Position numbers and translations under genes: made by a program. A DNA stretch of 45,122 nt, from NCBI GenBank assembly GCA_029262175.1, contig JAJCZV010000222.1, forward strand, positions 1-45,122, in the 5' to 3' direction. Under the pieces are notes generated by a model. The model was not told the DNA's origin. It worked only from the letters and a program-made list of their open reading frames with translations, and did not search any database. Numbering within the stretch: the first letter of the stretch is position 1; the number at the start of each line of letters is the position of its first letter. Source of the DNA: Gemmatimonadota bacterium (lineage in GTDB: Bacteria > Gemmatimonadota > Gemmatimonadetes > Palauibacterales > Palauibacteraceae). Below, piece by piece: positions 16,473 through 22,843 of this stretch.

Positions 16473-17440
16473 GCCGACGCGGAGCCCTCATGGTTTGGGT
16501 CCTCTCATGCGGCTTGCTCGCGGCGTGCGCGACGGAAGAGGCGATACCAGGGGAGGGCGCGGAGGCGGCCGCGGGGCCCGAAGTCATTCGAATCGCCGAT
16601 CCGGGACTCCACCCGGAAGGGATCGAGTGGGACGCCTCAGGCCAGCGGTTTTTGGTCAGCTCGGTGACCCGGGGGACCGTCACAGCGGTACACGATGACG
16701 GCTCGCATTCGGTCTTCATAGACGACGCGGAGATCGTGGCATCGATCGGCCTCCACATCGATCGGGTGAACGGGCGTCTGTTGGTCGCGAACTCGGATCT
16801 CGCCTCGTTCCAGGGCGCCCCGGGACACGCGAAGATCGGCTCTTACGATCTCGCGACCGGAGAACGCCGCTTCATGACCGACCTCGGTTCATTGACCCCG
16901 GGCGGCAGCCAGTTCGCCAACGATGTCACGACCGCCCCCGATGGCACCGCCTACGTAACCAACTACGCTACGGCGGCGATCTACGTGGTGTCGCCTGACG
17001 GCGAAGCCTCGGTGCTCGTACAGGGGGAGCCCCTGGCGCCCGGCGGGATCAACGGAATCGATTTACACCCCGACGGCTACCTGCTTGCCGCCCAGGACGA
17101 GGGACGGGGCATCATCCGCGTCCCGCTGGACGACCCGTCCGCGATTCACACCGTCGCATTGCCGGAGCCTATCGGCGCCGATGGGCTCGTACTCACGCCC
17201 GCGGGCCGCTTGGTCGCCGTGGCCGGTACGGGCGAACCCGGTGCCACAAAGACCGAGGTGCTTGTCCTCGAGAGTTCCGATGGCTGGGAAAGCGCGACCA
17301 TCGTAGGCCGTTGGGAGGCCGCGCCCGATGCCACGACCGCAACGCTTCGAGGGGACCAGATCTACGTCATCGATGCGCGGTTCGCAGATATGGGCGGCGA
17401 CGCGCCCCACTTCGATATCTCCCGAGGGCACTTCGAATGA
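16469..17440 (+). CDS. Beta-propeller lipoprotein (SMP-30/gluconolactonase-like fold)
   Basis: The product has 323 residues. A lipoprotein signal ends Leu-Leu-Ala-Ala-Cys, with Cys20 lipidated. The rest has repeated propeller blades, for example GIEWDASGQRFLVSSVTRGTVTAV, GLHIDRVNGRLLVANS, FANDVTTAPDGTAYVTNYATAAIYVV and GINGIDLHPDGYLLAAQDEG. It resembles superoxide-dismutase-like, gluconolactonase or strictosidine-synthase-like six-bladed propellers. It sits between paaA and the paaD-like gene and is coupled to both by ATGA overlaps, so it is part of the operon. An exported lipoprotein in an operon for a cytosolic oxygenase is unexpected; substrate sensing or a lactonase role can only be guessed. 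Confidence 0.82.
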   Translation: MSRRGALMVWVLSCGLLAACATEEAIPGEGAEAAAGPEVIRIADPGLHPEGIEWDASGQRFLVSSVTRGTVTAVHDDGSHSVFIDDAEIVASIGLHIDRVNGRLLVANSDLASFQGAPGHAKIGSYDLATGERRFMTDLGSLTPGGSQFANDVTTAPDGTAYVTNYATAAIYVVSPDGEASVLVQGEPLAPGGINGIDLHPDGYLLAAQDEGRGIIRVPLDDPSAIHTVALPEPIGADGLVLTPAGRLVAVAGTGEPGATKTEVLVLESSDGWESATIVGRWEAAPDATTATLRGDQIYVIDARFADMGGDAPHFDISRGHFE

Positions 17441-17901
17441 TCGGCCCGCTCCCCATCCTCGAGCCGAGCAGCGGAGCGGCGTCTCCTCGATACGAACAGG
17501 GGATGAACTTCGCCGCGGTGCTCAAAGAGACCCAGGGCGGCCGCGAGGATCTTCCGGCTCCGCCCGATTTCGACGGGCCCCCACGCGATCTCGCCGAGCG
17601 CGCAAGGCGAGCCCTCTACGAGGTGGCGGACCCGGAGTTGCCGATTTCCGTGTTGGACCTGGGGCTCTTGGCGGGCATCGCCGCCGATGAGGAGACCGGC
17701 GCCGTGACGGTCTCCCTCACGTACACGTCGACCGCGTGTCCCTGTATGGACTTCATCCAATGGGACATTCGGGAACGTCTTCTCGAGGAGAACGAAATCC
17801 AAAGCGTGACGATCGACACCGTTTGGGACCCGCCATGGACGACCGCGCGCATCTCTGAGCGCGGACGAGAAATACTCGGCTCCTTCGGGGTGGCGACATG
17901 A
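17437..17901 (+). CDS. paaD: PaaD-like DUF59 (MIP18) protein lacking the C-terminal zinc ribbon
   Basis: PaaD is thought to help insert iron-sulfur clusters for the epoxidase system. The product has 154 residues. The first 50 or so are poorly conserved; an alternative start is Met23. The DUF59 core runs from ALYEVADPELPISVLDLGLL to PPWTTARISERGREILGSFGV, with TACPCMD holding Cys101 and Cys103. The wording WTT-x-RIS-x-xGR-x-x-L-x-x-FGV is the PaaD form. PaaD normally continues with a Cys-x2-Cys zinc ribbon; here the frame stops directly after the core, and a matching ribbon is encoded alone at 19268-19477. Starts and stops overlap with both neighbours by ATGA. Confidence 0.88.
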   Translation: MIGPLPILEPSSGAASPRYEQGMNFAAVLKETQGGREDLPAPPDFDGPPRDLAERARRALYEVADPELPISVLDLGLLAGIAADEETGAVTVSLTYTSTACPCMDFIQWDIRERLLEENEIQSVTIDTVWDPPWTTARISERGREILGSFGVAT

Positions 17902-18212
17902 GTACCAACGGTAGTCGGACCGGGCTGGCGGACGAGCAGATCTACGAGGTGTTCTCACGAAAAGATCGGGCCGATCGGTTCGAACACATCGGGACCGTGA
18001 CCGCGCCAAATCGCGAACTCGCCCGGGTGTACGCTTGGCAGACCTACGACGAAGCAAAGTGGTTCGAGATGACCGTTGCACCACGCGACGCCTTTACGGC
18101 CGTCAACCTGAATCAAGCCCCGTTTACGTTGGGCGGATCGCCGCCCGTGGGCGAGGGATCCGTCGCTGACAGCGACTCACCGCCCGGGTACGGCACACCA
18201 ACGGAGTCGTGA
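17898..18212 (+). CDS. paaB: 1,2-phenylacetyl-CoA epoxidase subunit PaaB
   Basis: This is the small structural subunit of the PaaABC oxygenase. The product has 104 residues. The core reads QIYEVFSRKDRADRFEHIGTV, then ANRELARVYAWQTYDEAKWFEMTVAPRDAF, which is the usual PaaB pattern (YEVFxR, HxGxVxA, LAxxxAxxxYxR). The last 30 residues are low-complexity and probably disordered. The start overlaps the paaD stop by ATGA, and its stop overlaps the GTG of paaC. In most operons paaB follows paaA directly; here two genes separate them. Confidence 0.93.
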   Translation: MSTNGSRTGLADEQIYEVFSRKDRADRFEHIGTVTAPNRELARVYAWQTYDEAKWFEMTVAPRDAFTAVNLNQAPFTLGGSPPVGEGSVADSDSPPGYGTPTES

Positions 18213-19051
18213 GCGAGATGACACAATCAAGCGACGCCAGTTTCAAATCGACAGCGGACCTTCCGGACTCGGTGGGACAACCCTTGGGCGCCCTACTGCT
18301 CTCGCTGGCGGACAACAAACGGTTACTCGGGATCCGCTATGCCGATTGGATCCTGGGTGCGCCGACCGTCGAAGCCGGGATCGCCTGTTCTGCGATGGCG
18401 CAGGATGAATGGGGTCACGCTCGCATCTTCTACTCGATGCTCAAGGACTTCGGTTACGATCCCGCCGCGCTCGAGCACGAGCGCCCGGCGAGCGAATACC
18501 ACAACTCGGAGATCTTGGACGCGGATGTCTCCTCCTGGCCCGAGCTTCTGGCCCTGAACTTCCTTTGGGACACGGCGATTTCGGTCCAGGTCGAGATGCT
18601 CGTGGACAGCCGGTTCGAACCGATCCACTACAAGGTGAGAAAACTCCTCGACGAAGAGCGTTTCCACTTTGATCACGCACACGGATGGATCTCGCGAATG
18701 ATGGCCACGGAGGACGCGCGCGCCGCCCTTCGCGACGCACTGGGCGCGGCGTGGAACGCCTGCCTGTGCTGGTTCGGACCCGAGAACGATGACGTCGTCG
18801 GCGCTCTGTCGGACGCGGGTGTCGTATCCGGCGGCTCGGAAACGGCCCGCTCTCGCTGGCTCGAGCGTGTGGGGCGCTTCGCGAGCGAACTCGATCTGGC
18901 CGAGGGCTCGGAAGGCGCATGGACGAGTGCGCGCGAGGTGGACTGGTCCGACTGGTCGCGTGAGCGGAGACGAAGGACCGAGGGCGGCCCGGATGAAGAC
19001 TCGCTCGCGCGGGCCCGCGGGGACCGCAATCGCTCGCTCTTGATGGACTGA
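18209..19051 (+). CDS. paaC: 1,2-phenylacetyl-CoA epoxidase subunit PaaC
   Basis: This is the structural ferritin-like partner of PaaA. The product has 280 residues. Typical blocks are LLLSLADNKRLLGIRYADWILGAPTVEAGIACSAMAQDEWGHARIFY and LLDEERFHFDHAHGWISRM. The C-terminal part is highly charged. The start may be GTG 18209, overlapping the paaB stop, or ATG 18218. The last base of its TGA stop codon is also the first base of the MITE-like element's left inverted repeat, so the original C-terminus may have been changed by the insertion. Confidence 0.93.
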   Translation: MSEMTQSSDASFKSTADLPDSVGQPLGALLLSLADNKRLLGIRYADWILGAPTVEAGIACSAMAQDEWGHARIFYSMLKDFGYDPAALEHERPASEYHNSEILDADVSSWPELLALNFLWDTAISVQVEMLVDSRFEPIHYKVRKLLDEERFHFDHAHGWISRMMATEDARAALRDALGAAWNACLCWFGPENDDVVGALSDAGVVSGGSETARSRWLERVGRFASELDLAEGSEGAWTSAREVDWSDWSRERRRRTEGGPDEDSLARARGDRNRSLLMD

Positions 19052-19082
19052 GAAGCCTGTTGAAGAAGTACGACGGGCCGCG
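19051..19082 (+). repeat. Left terminal inverted repeat of the MITE-like element
   Basis: Thirty-two bases, complementary to 19232-19263 with mismatches only at repeat positions 23 and 26. Its first base is the last base of the paaC stop codon. Confidence 0.85.
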
Positions 19083-19132
19083 TACCGGCGCCACGACTCC
19101 CAACGATGGAGATGTGGTCGTGCCGCCGGTAC
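19082..19132. repeat. Internal stem-loop of the MITE-like element
   Basis: GTACCGGCGCCACGAC at 19082-19097 pairs with GTCGTGCCGCCGGTAC at 19117-19132 with one mismatch in 16, around a 19-nt loop. Confidence 0.7.
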
Positions 19133-19231
19133 CCGTCGGTCATGCGTGCCCGAGCTACGTGTGGAACGGGCACAGGGGGTTCCGACTATGACTCGTCCTC
19201 GCGCCTTGGCTGAACCACGCAAGACCCTGCG

Positions 19232-19263
19232 CGCGGCTCGCCGTACTTCTTCAACAGGCTTCT
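19232..19263 (-). repeat. Right terminal inverted repeat of the MITE-like element
   Basis: Inverted copy of 19051-19082, 30 of 32 matching. It ends four bases before the GTG of the zinc-ribbon gene, so it occupies that gene's ribosome-binding region. Confidence 0.85.
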
Positions 19264-19267
19264 AGGC

Positions 19268-19477
19268 GTGAACGACGGCTCCGGGCGCGCTCCCGACGAG
19301 GAACCGCCCTCTCTCGATGACCCGATCGAGTCCAGCTCGATCCCGAGCGCCATCCCGTGCCCCTTCTGTTCGTCGCCCGATACCGGCCAGTTCTCCGTCT
19401 TCGGAGGACAAGCCTCGACCAGCCAGTACTACTGCAATGCCTGTCGCACCGTCTTCGAGACGCTGCGTTGGCGTTGA
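19268..19477 (+). CDS. Stand-alone PaaD-type zinc ribbon protein
   Basis: The product has 69 residues. An acidic, disordered first 28 residues precede a zinc ribbon with two pairs, Cys31-x2-Cys34 (IPCPFCSSPDTG) and Cys56-x2-Cys59 (YYCNACRTVFETLRW), and a QFSVFGG segment between them. This is the pattern found at the C-terminus of full-length PaaD, where it reads Cys-Pro-x-Cys, then phenylalanine-glycine-serine, then Cys-x2-Cys. The upstream paaD gene lacks exactly this part. The two products may therefore form a two-chain PaaD; this is inference. The GTG lies just beyond the right repeat of the MITE-like element and has no clear ribosome binding site. The stop overlaps the next start (TTGA). 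Confidence 0.8.
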   Translation: MNDGSGRAPDEEPPSLDDPIESSSIPSAIPCPFCSSPDTGQFSVFGGQASTSQYYCNACRTVFETLRWR

Positions 19478-19767
19478 GCTGGATCACAGAGAGTCAGGAC
19501 GGCGTTCGACTTCGCCTCCTCGTCCAACCTCGGTCGGGTCGTAGCGAGATCGTCGGGATCCTCGACGGCGCCCTCAAGATTCGAATTGCCGCGCCTCCGG
19601 TCGACGGTGCCGCAAACAAGGCATTGGTTGTCTTTCTCTCCAAGCGGCTCGGGGTTCGCAAAACCGACATCTTCATCGCAGGTGGCGAACGCGGTCGACG
19701 TAAGTCGGTACTGGTTCAAGGCATGGATCTTTCATCGGTCACAGAGCGCCTAGGCGATCTCGACTAG
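19474..19767 (+). CDS. DUF167 (YggU-like) family protein
   Basis: The product has 97 residues. The core VRLRLLVQPRSGRSEIVGI, KIRIAAPPVDGAANKALVVFLSKRLGV and GERGRRKSVLV is the DUF167 signature. It is a small cytosolic alpha/beta protein of unknown role, common in bacteria. I chose TTG 19474 because it overlaps the preceding stop as TTGA and places the domain at the start; TTG 19468 and ATG 19357 are further upstream in frame. It ends the paa operon. A 100-bp gap follows. Confidence 0.88.
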   Translation: MSWITESQDGVRLRLLVQPRSGRSEIVGILDGALKIRIAAPPVDGAANKALVVFLSKRLGVRKTDIFIAGGERGRRKSVLVQGMDLSSVTERLGDLD

Positions 19768-19793
19768 CTGGATTTCATGTCATATGAACTCCC

Positions 19794-19807
19794 GGGTGAC
19801 GTCACCC
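19794..19807. promoter_or_regulatory. Perfect 14-bp palindrome upstream of the ECF sigma gene, candidate operator
   Basis: GGGTGACGTCACCC is a full dyad centred 67 bases before the GTG of the sigma gene. A shorter palindrome, TCATATGA, lies a few bases upstream. Both fall in the only gap between the paa operon and the sigma operon. Which protein binds is unknown. Confidence 0.45.
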
Positions 19808-19867
19808 ATGCACGGAGCGTCGTAGGTCGAAGCGCGCGAACGGAGAACCTGGAACCGGCTGGATCAC

Positions 19868-20419
19868 GTGCATGTCACGCGACGCGAAATCGAAGCGGAT
19901 CTTGCCACGCACCACACGGCGGCCTACGGCTGGGCTCTCACGTGTTGCGCGGGAGATGAGGCGGAGGCCGAAGACGTGGTTCAGGAAGCATATCTCAGAC
20001 TCCTAGGCGGACGCGCTCGATTTGAAGGGCGCTCTGAGTTCCGAACGTTCGTGTTCGGAGTCGTGCGTCGCGTCGCGAGTGAACGAGCGCGACGCGTGGC
20101 GCGTCGACGCGGGCTACTCAAGCTGTTCCGGCGCGACGTGCCGCACGCCGCACCGTCTACGACCGCTCGCAGGCATGACCAAGCGAGTGACGTGCGAAAA
20201 GCGCTAACTCAGATCTCGCCTCGTCAGCGAGAACTCCTGCACCTCGTGTTCTACGAAGACCTGACGATCGAAAAAGCGGCTGAGGTCATCGGGGTGTCGG
20301 TGGGAACCGCTCGCACTCATTACGAGCGCGGCAAGGCCCGCCTCCGCGAGCTACTCGCCGACTCACAGACCGCGCCAGCAACGGCAAGTCACCGCAGACC
20401 CTACGGAGCGTCGATATGA
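19868..20419 (+). CDS. ECF-type RNA polymerase sigma factor
   Basis: The product has 183 residues. Region 2 spans HHTAAYGWALTCCAGDEAEAEDVVQEAYLRLL and SEFRTFVFGVVRRVASERARR. Region 4 spans ISPRQRELLHLVFYEDLTIEKAAEVIGVSVGTARTHYERGKARLREL, with the helix-turn-helix that contacts the -35 box. It lacks regions 1 and 3, as ECF factors do. The GTG at 19868 is the only start near the domain. Its stop overlaps the next start (ATGA), which places it in an operon with an anti-sigma candidate and a periplasmic LTxxQ protein. ECF factors of this layout are usually held inactive by the adjacent membrane protein until an envelope signal arrives. Confidence 0.93.
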   Translation: MHVTRREIEADLATHHTAAYGWALTCCAGDEAEAEDVVQEAYLRLLGGRARFEGRSEFRTFVFGVVRRVASERARRVARRRGLLKLFRRDVPHAAPSTTARRHDQASDVRKALTQISPRQRELLHLVFYEDLTIEKAAEVIGVSVGTARTHYERGKARLRELLADSQTAPATASHRRPYGASI

Positions 20420-20769
20420 GTCGCGACGATGGATCGTTGGAACACGCGTTCGATGCACTCAAGTCCGCGGAGGCCGCGCGGTCTCCCGACTTCGCGTTGC
20501 TGATGGCTCGAACCCGCGCGCGGCAAAGCCGGCGTCGACGCAGGCGAGCGGGGGGCGTCACGCTTCTCGCCGCAGCGGCGACGATGGTGTTCGTCAGTAT
20601 CCGTTCCGTGGAGCGCGAATCGGCGGGGACGTTGGCCGCCGAGCTCATCTCGAGCGCTGGCATGTGGCGCGCACCGACCGACTTCCTGCTGGAGCGAGGC
20701 TCGGATCCGCTTTGGCGTTCAACCGAGACACTTCGAGAAACTCTGTCATACCCGAGGCGACCCCAATGA
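20416..20769 (+). CDS. Single-span membrane protein, probable anti-sigma factor
   Basis: The product has 117 residues: a cytosolic N-terminal part of about 40 (SLEHAFDALKSAEAARSPDFALLMARTRAR), a strongly basic stop-transfer cluster of arginines, one membrane segment at about 46-62, and a periplasmic tail of about 50 residues. There is no zinc-binding His-x3-Cys-x2-Cys motif, so it is not a ZAS-type anti-sigma; it is closer in layout to CnrY. It is coupled by ATGA to the sigma gene before it and the LTxxQ gene after it. The anti-sigma role is inferred from position and topology. Confidence 0.7.
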   Translation: MSRDDGSLEHAFDALKSAEAARSPDFALLMARTRARQSRRRRRRAGGVTLLAAAATMVFVSIRSVERESAGTLAAELISSAGMWRAPTDFLLERGSDPLWRSTETLRETLSYPRRPQ

Positions 20770-21209
20770 AGATCGAAACCAGCAGACCCTTCCGGCGGCT
20801 GCTTCCCTGGTTGCTTGTCGCGCTCCCGCTCATGGGCGCAGCGCCGCTCCTCGCACAAGAGGAGGCCGATCCGTTCGCGGAGATCTTCTTCGATCCAGAA
20901 CTGGTCATGAAGAACCGGGACCAAATTGCACTGACGGACGCACAGTGGAATCAGATTTCGAACGAGCTCCGTGAGCTTCAGCGCAGCGCCGTCGACTACG
21001 AGTGGGATATGGCGGACGCCGCGCAGGATCTCATGTCTATCGCTCGGTCGGATCGCGTGGACGAGGCGGCCGCCATCGAGGCGGCGCGCCGGATCTTCGC
21101 GGTCGAAAACGAAATCAAGGTCATTCAGATGTTGATGGTGATTCGCATCAAGAATGTACTCACGCCGCAGCAGCAAGCCGCGCTGCGGAATATCAGAGGA
21201 GGGAAGTAG
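20766..21209 (+). CDS. Periplasmic LTxxQ-motif protein (Spy/CpxP/CnrX-like)
   Basis: The product has 147 residues. A signal peptide of about 30 residues ends in LLAQEE. The mature part is all-helical and carries both LTxxQ motifs of the family, LTDAQ at 56-60 and LTPQQ at 132-136. Spy and CpxP are envelope-stress chaperones, and CnrX is a metal sensor that controls an ECF sigma through CnrY. The gene order here, sigma, membrane anti-sigma, LTxxQ, favours a sensor role. No His/Met-rich metal site is obvious. The start ATG overlaps the anti-sigma stop. Confidence 0.8.
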   Translation: MKIETSRPFRRLLPWLLVALPLMGAAPLLAQEEADPFAEIFFDPELVMKNRDQIALTDAQWNQISNELRELQRSAVDYEWDMADAAQDLMSIARSDRVDEAAAIEAARRIFAVENEIKVIQMLMVIRIKNVLTPQQQAALRNIRGGK

Positions 21210-21211
21210 TG

Positions 21212-22294
21212 ATGAGACGACGACAATGTACGTGGGCCCCGCGCGCACGTTTGACAGTCCTGGCTGCGCTCACGGTCGGGTTCGCCGCGTGCGACGATAG
21301 CCCGACGGCGCCCATCGGAGACGAGAACTTTGATGCCCAGGCCGCGCAGGCCGGGCTGGATCAGATGGATGGCTTTATGAGCTCGCCGGCGTGGGCGAGC
21401 TATGAGGCGCTCTCAAAGAAGATCGGCGGCAACGGCATCGTCGCTTCGCGGATTCCCACGCTGGAGACCGAAGGGCTTCCGATCGTCGGCGACGCGACGA
21501 ACCGACTGCTGGGTGCAGCGAGTCGAATCCCGCTCATCTCGACGGGCAACCTGGGCAACACCTTTGTCATCGATCCGACGTCGGGTGAATACGCGAACGA
21601 CCCGGCTCGCACGGGCGCTCCCGCCAACGGCGTCCGGTTCATTCTCTATGAACTGATCGAGGGCACGGAAGACCCCGACCTCGGGAACGAGATCGGGCAC
21701 CTTCAACTCGTCGACAACGGCGCTTCGAGTTCGGGGATCGACCTTCAGCTCACAGCGGTGGCAAACGGGTTCACATTCGTCAGCTACGGACTGGCCGTCG
21801 CCGGAGACGATGCCGCCGGATCGGTCCACATCGATGGGTTTGTCGCCGATGACGCCGACCAACTCGACTTCACGTTCGATGTCGCGGCGACCGACAACGG
21901 CACCGACACCACGGTCGATCTGAATGCCACGCTCGCCGTGGATTCGGAAAACTTCTCCGTGACGGTCGCGGCGGACGGAAGTGGGTTGAGCGAGCAAGGC
22001 GAATCACTGACCGCGCGAGTCGACGTCATGTACGGAGCGGAGTCGCTCAGCATCGACGTCGCGGGGAACGACCAGGCGATCGACGCCACGTTCCGGGTAA
22101 ATGGGGCCGTGCTCGCGACAGCGACCGGCGACCCGAACGATCCGCAGATCGTTGGCGCCGAAGGGATGGAATTGACGGGACCGGAGATCGTAGTGCTGAT
22201 GCATATCGTCGAAACGTCGGACGATATCTTCAGGTTCTTCGAAGACTTGGTTGAGCCCGCGGAAGGCATCATCCTGCTGGCCGTCATTCTTTAA
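21212..22294 (+). CDS. Lipoprotein of unknown function
   Basis: The product has 360 residues. A signal of about 26 residues ends Gly-Phe-Ala-Ala-Cys27, followed by Asp-Asp-Ser-Pro-Thr-Ala-Pro, a mature N-terminus very common in Gemmatimonadota lipoproteins. The rest is acidic and beta-rich, with alternating strands (for example VDLNATLAVDSENFSVTVAAD), like a secreted beta-sandwich or beta-helix. No catalytic motif is visible. AGAGGAGGGAAG just upstream is a strong ribosome binding site. The gene begins two bases after the stop of the LTxxQ gene and is likely the fourth member of the sigma operon, perhaps its target or part of the sensing unit. Confidence 0.8.
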   Translation: MRRRQCTWAPRARLTVLAALTVGFAACDDSPTAPIGDENFDAQAAQAGLDQMDGFMSSPAWASYEALSKKIGGNGIVASRIPTLETEGLPIVGDATNRLLGAASRIPLISTGNLGNTFVIDPTSGEYANDPARTGAPANGVRFILYELIEGTEDPDLGNEIGHLQLVDNGASSSGIDLQLTAVANGFTFVSYGLAVAGDDAAGSVHIDGFVADDADQLDFTFDVAATDNGTDTTVDLNATLAVDSENFSVTVAADGSGLSEQGESLTARVDVMYGAESLSIDVAGNDQAIDATFRVNGAVLATATGDPNDPQIVGAEGMELTGPEIVVLMHIVETSDDIFRFFEDLVEPAEGIILLAVIL

Positions 22295-22312
22295 GTTCGA
22301 AGCCCACCGGGT

Positions 22313-22336
22313 CGCCGGCCGCCGCAGCGGTCGGCG
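22313..22336. terminator. GC-rich hairpin between convergent genes, weak terminator candidate
   Basis: CGCCGGCCGC at 22313-22322 pairs with GCGGTCGGCG at 22327-22336 around CGCA, with one G-T pair. No T-run follows on either strand. It lies between the lipoprotein and the 147-residue gene, which converge. Confidence 0.4.
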
Positions 22337-22339
22337 ATC

Positions 22340-22783
22340 CTATTGGGTCCGCTCGTTCGGCGGCAAGCTTGCCAGCCGCTCGTCGATCTCCTCGAGACGC
22401 GCTTTGGCCTCGGTAACCCCGGCCAGATTCCCGGCCACGGGTTGCAGCATTCCAAACAGAAAGGCCGCGCGCTCAAACGAAGCGGTGGCCGGGCCGAAGT
22501 CCTCGGACAGCTCCTCGTCGAGGCCTTGGAGATACGACAACTCCGCGATCAACCAGCAGCGTCCCGGATCGACGTCCCCTCCCGGCGCCACCATCATGAG
22601 CAGAGTGTCGGAGCTCAGCGATGTCGCCAGGTCGTAATCCAGTCCGCCGTCCCGGGCGGCCTCGCGGATAGCGGCTCGCACTTCGGACGAGTTAGTCTTC
22701 CCGCCGAGAATCTGTTTCCGTAGAGCCACGAGCGCTTGTCCCAGCCGCTCGATCATTCTTAGGATGTAGTCCTGGCGATCCAA
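22340..22783 (-). CDS. Hypothetical helical protein (DUF6483/TPR-like appearance)
   Basis: The product has 147 residues, acidic and nearly all helical. The start MDRQDYILRMIERLGQALVALRKQILGG resembles a small family known mostly from Firmicutes (DUF6483-like), in which the N-terminal helix is followed by TPR-like helices. This resemblance is from memory and not certain. The later helices (CWLIAELSYLQGLDEELSEDF and ASFERAAFLFGMLQPVAGNL) are compatible with tetratricopeptide-type packing. There is no signal or membrane span. It is divergent from the methyltransferase gene, with about 60 bp between the starts. Confidence 0.65.
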   Translation of the reverse strand: MDRQDYILRMIERLGQALVALRKQILGGKTNSSEVRAAIREAARDGGLDYDLATSLSSDTLLMMVAPGGDVDPGRCWLIAELSYLQGLDEELSEDFGPATASFERAAFLFGMLQPVAGNLAGVTEAKARLEEIDERLASLPPNERTQ

Positions 22784-22843
22784 CCCGTCGCTCCTGAGAT
22801 CTACCTCGATCGCGTTCCGCCCCTCGCGGCGTACGTCGCGGCG

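Larger units (their letters stand above)
19051..19263. mobile_element. MITE-like element, 213 bp, no coding capacity
   Basis: The element is bounded by two 32-bp terminal inverted repeats that match at 30 of 32 positions, with the first 22 identical (beginning AGAAGCCTGTTG). It carries no reading frame for a transposase. Inside lies a further 16-bp stem at 19082-19132. Size, perfect ends and a structured interior fit a miniature inverted-repeat element mobilised in trans. The ends resemble those of some IS1182- or IS5-like elements from memory only. No target-site duplication can be seen: the left flank reads GGACTG and the right AGGCGTG. It separates paaC from the zinc-ribbon gene, whose GTG starts four bases after it. 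No second copy was noticed in the window. Confidence 0.75.

Noticed and set aside
18173..19267. Transposase remnant near the MITE-like element
   Set aside because: The flanking frames are paaC and the zinc-ribbon gene; no DDE or other transposase motif could be found.
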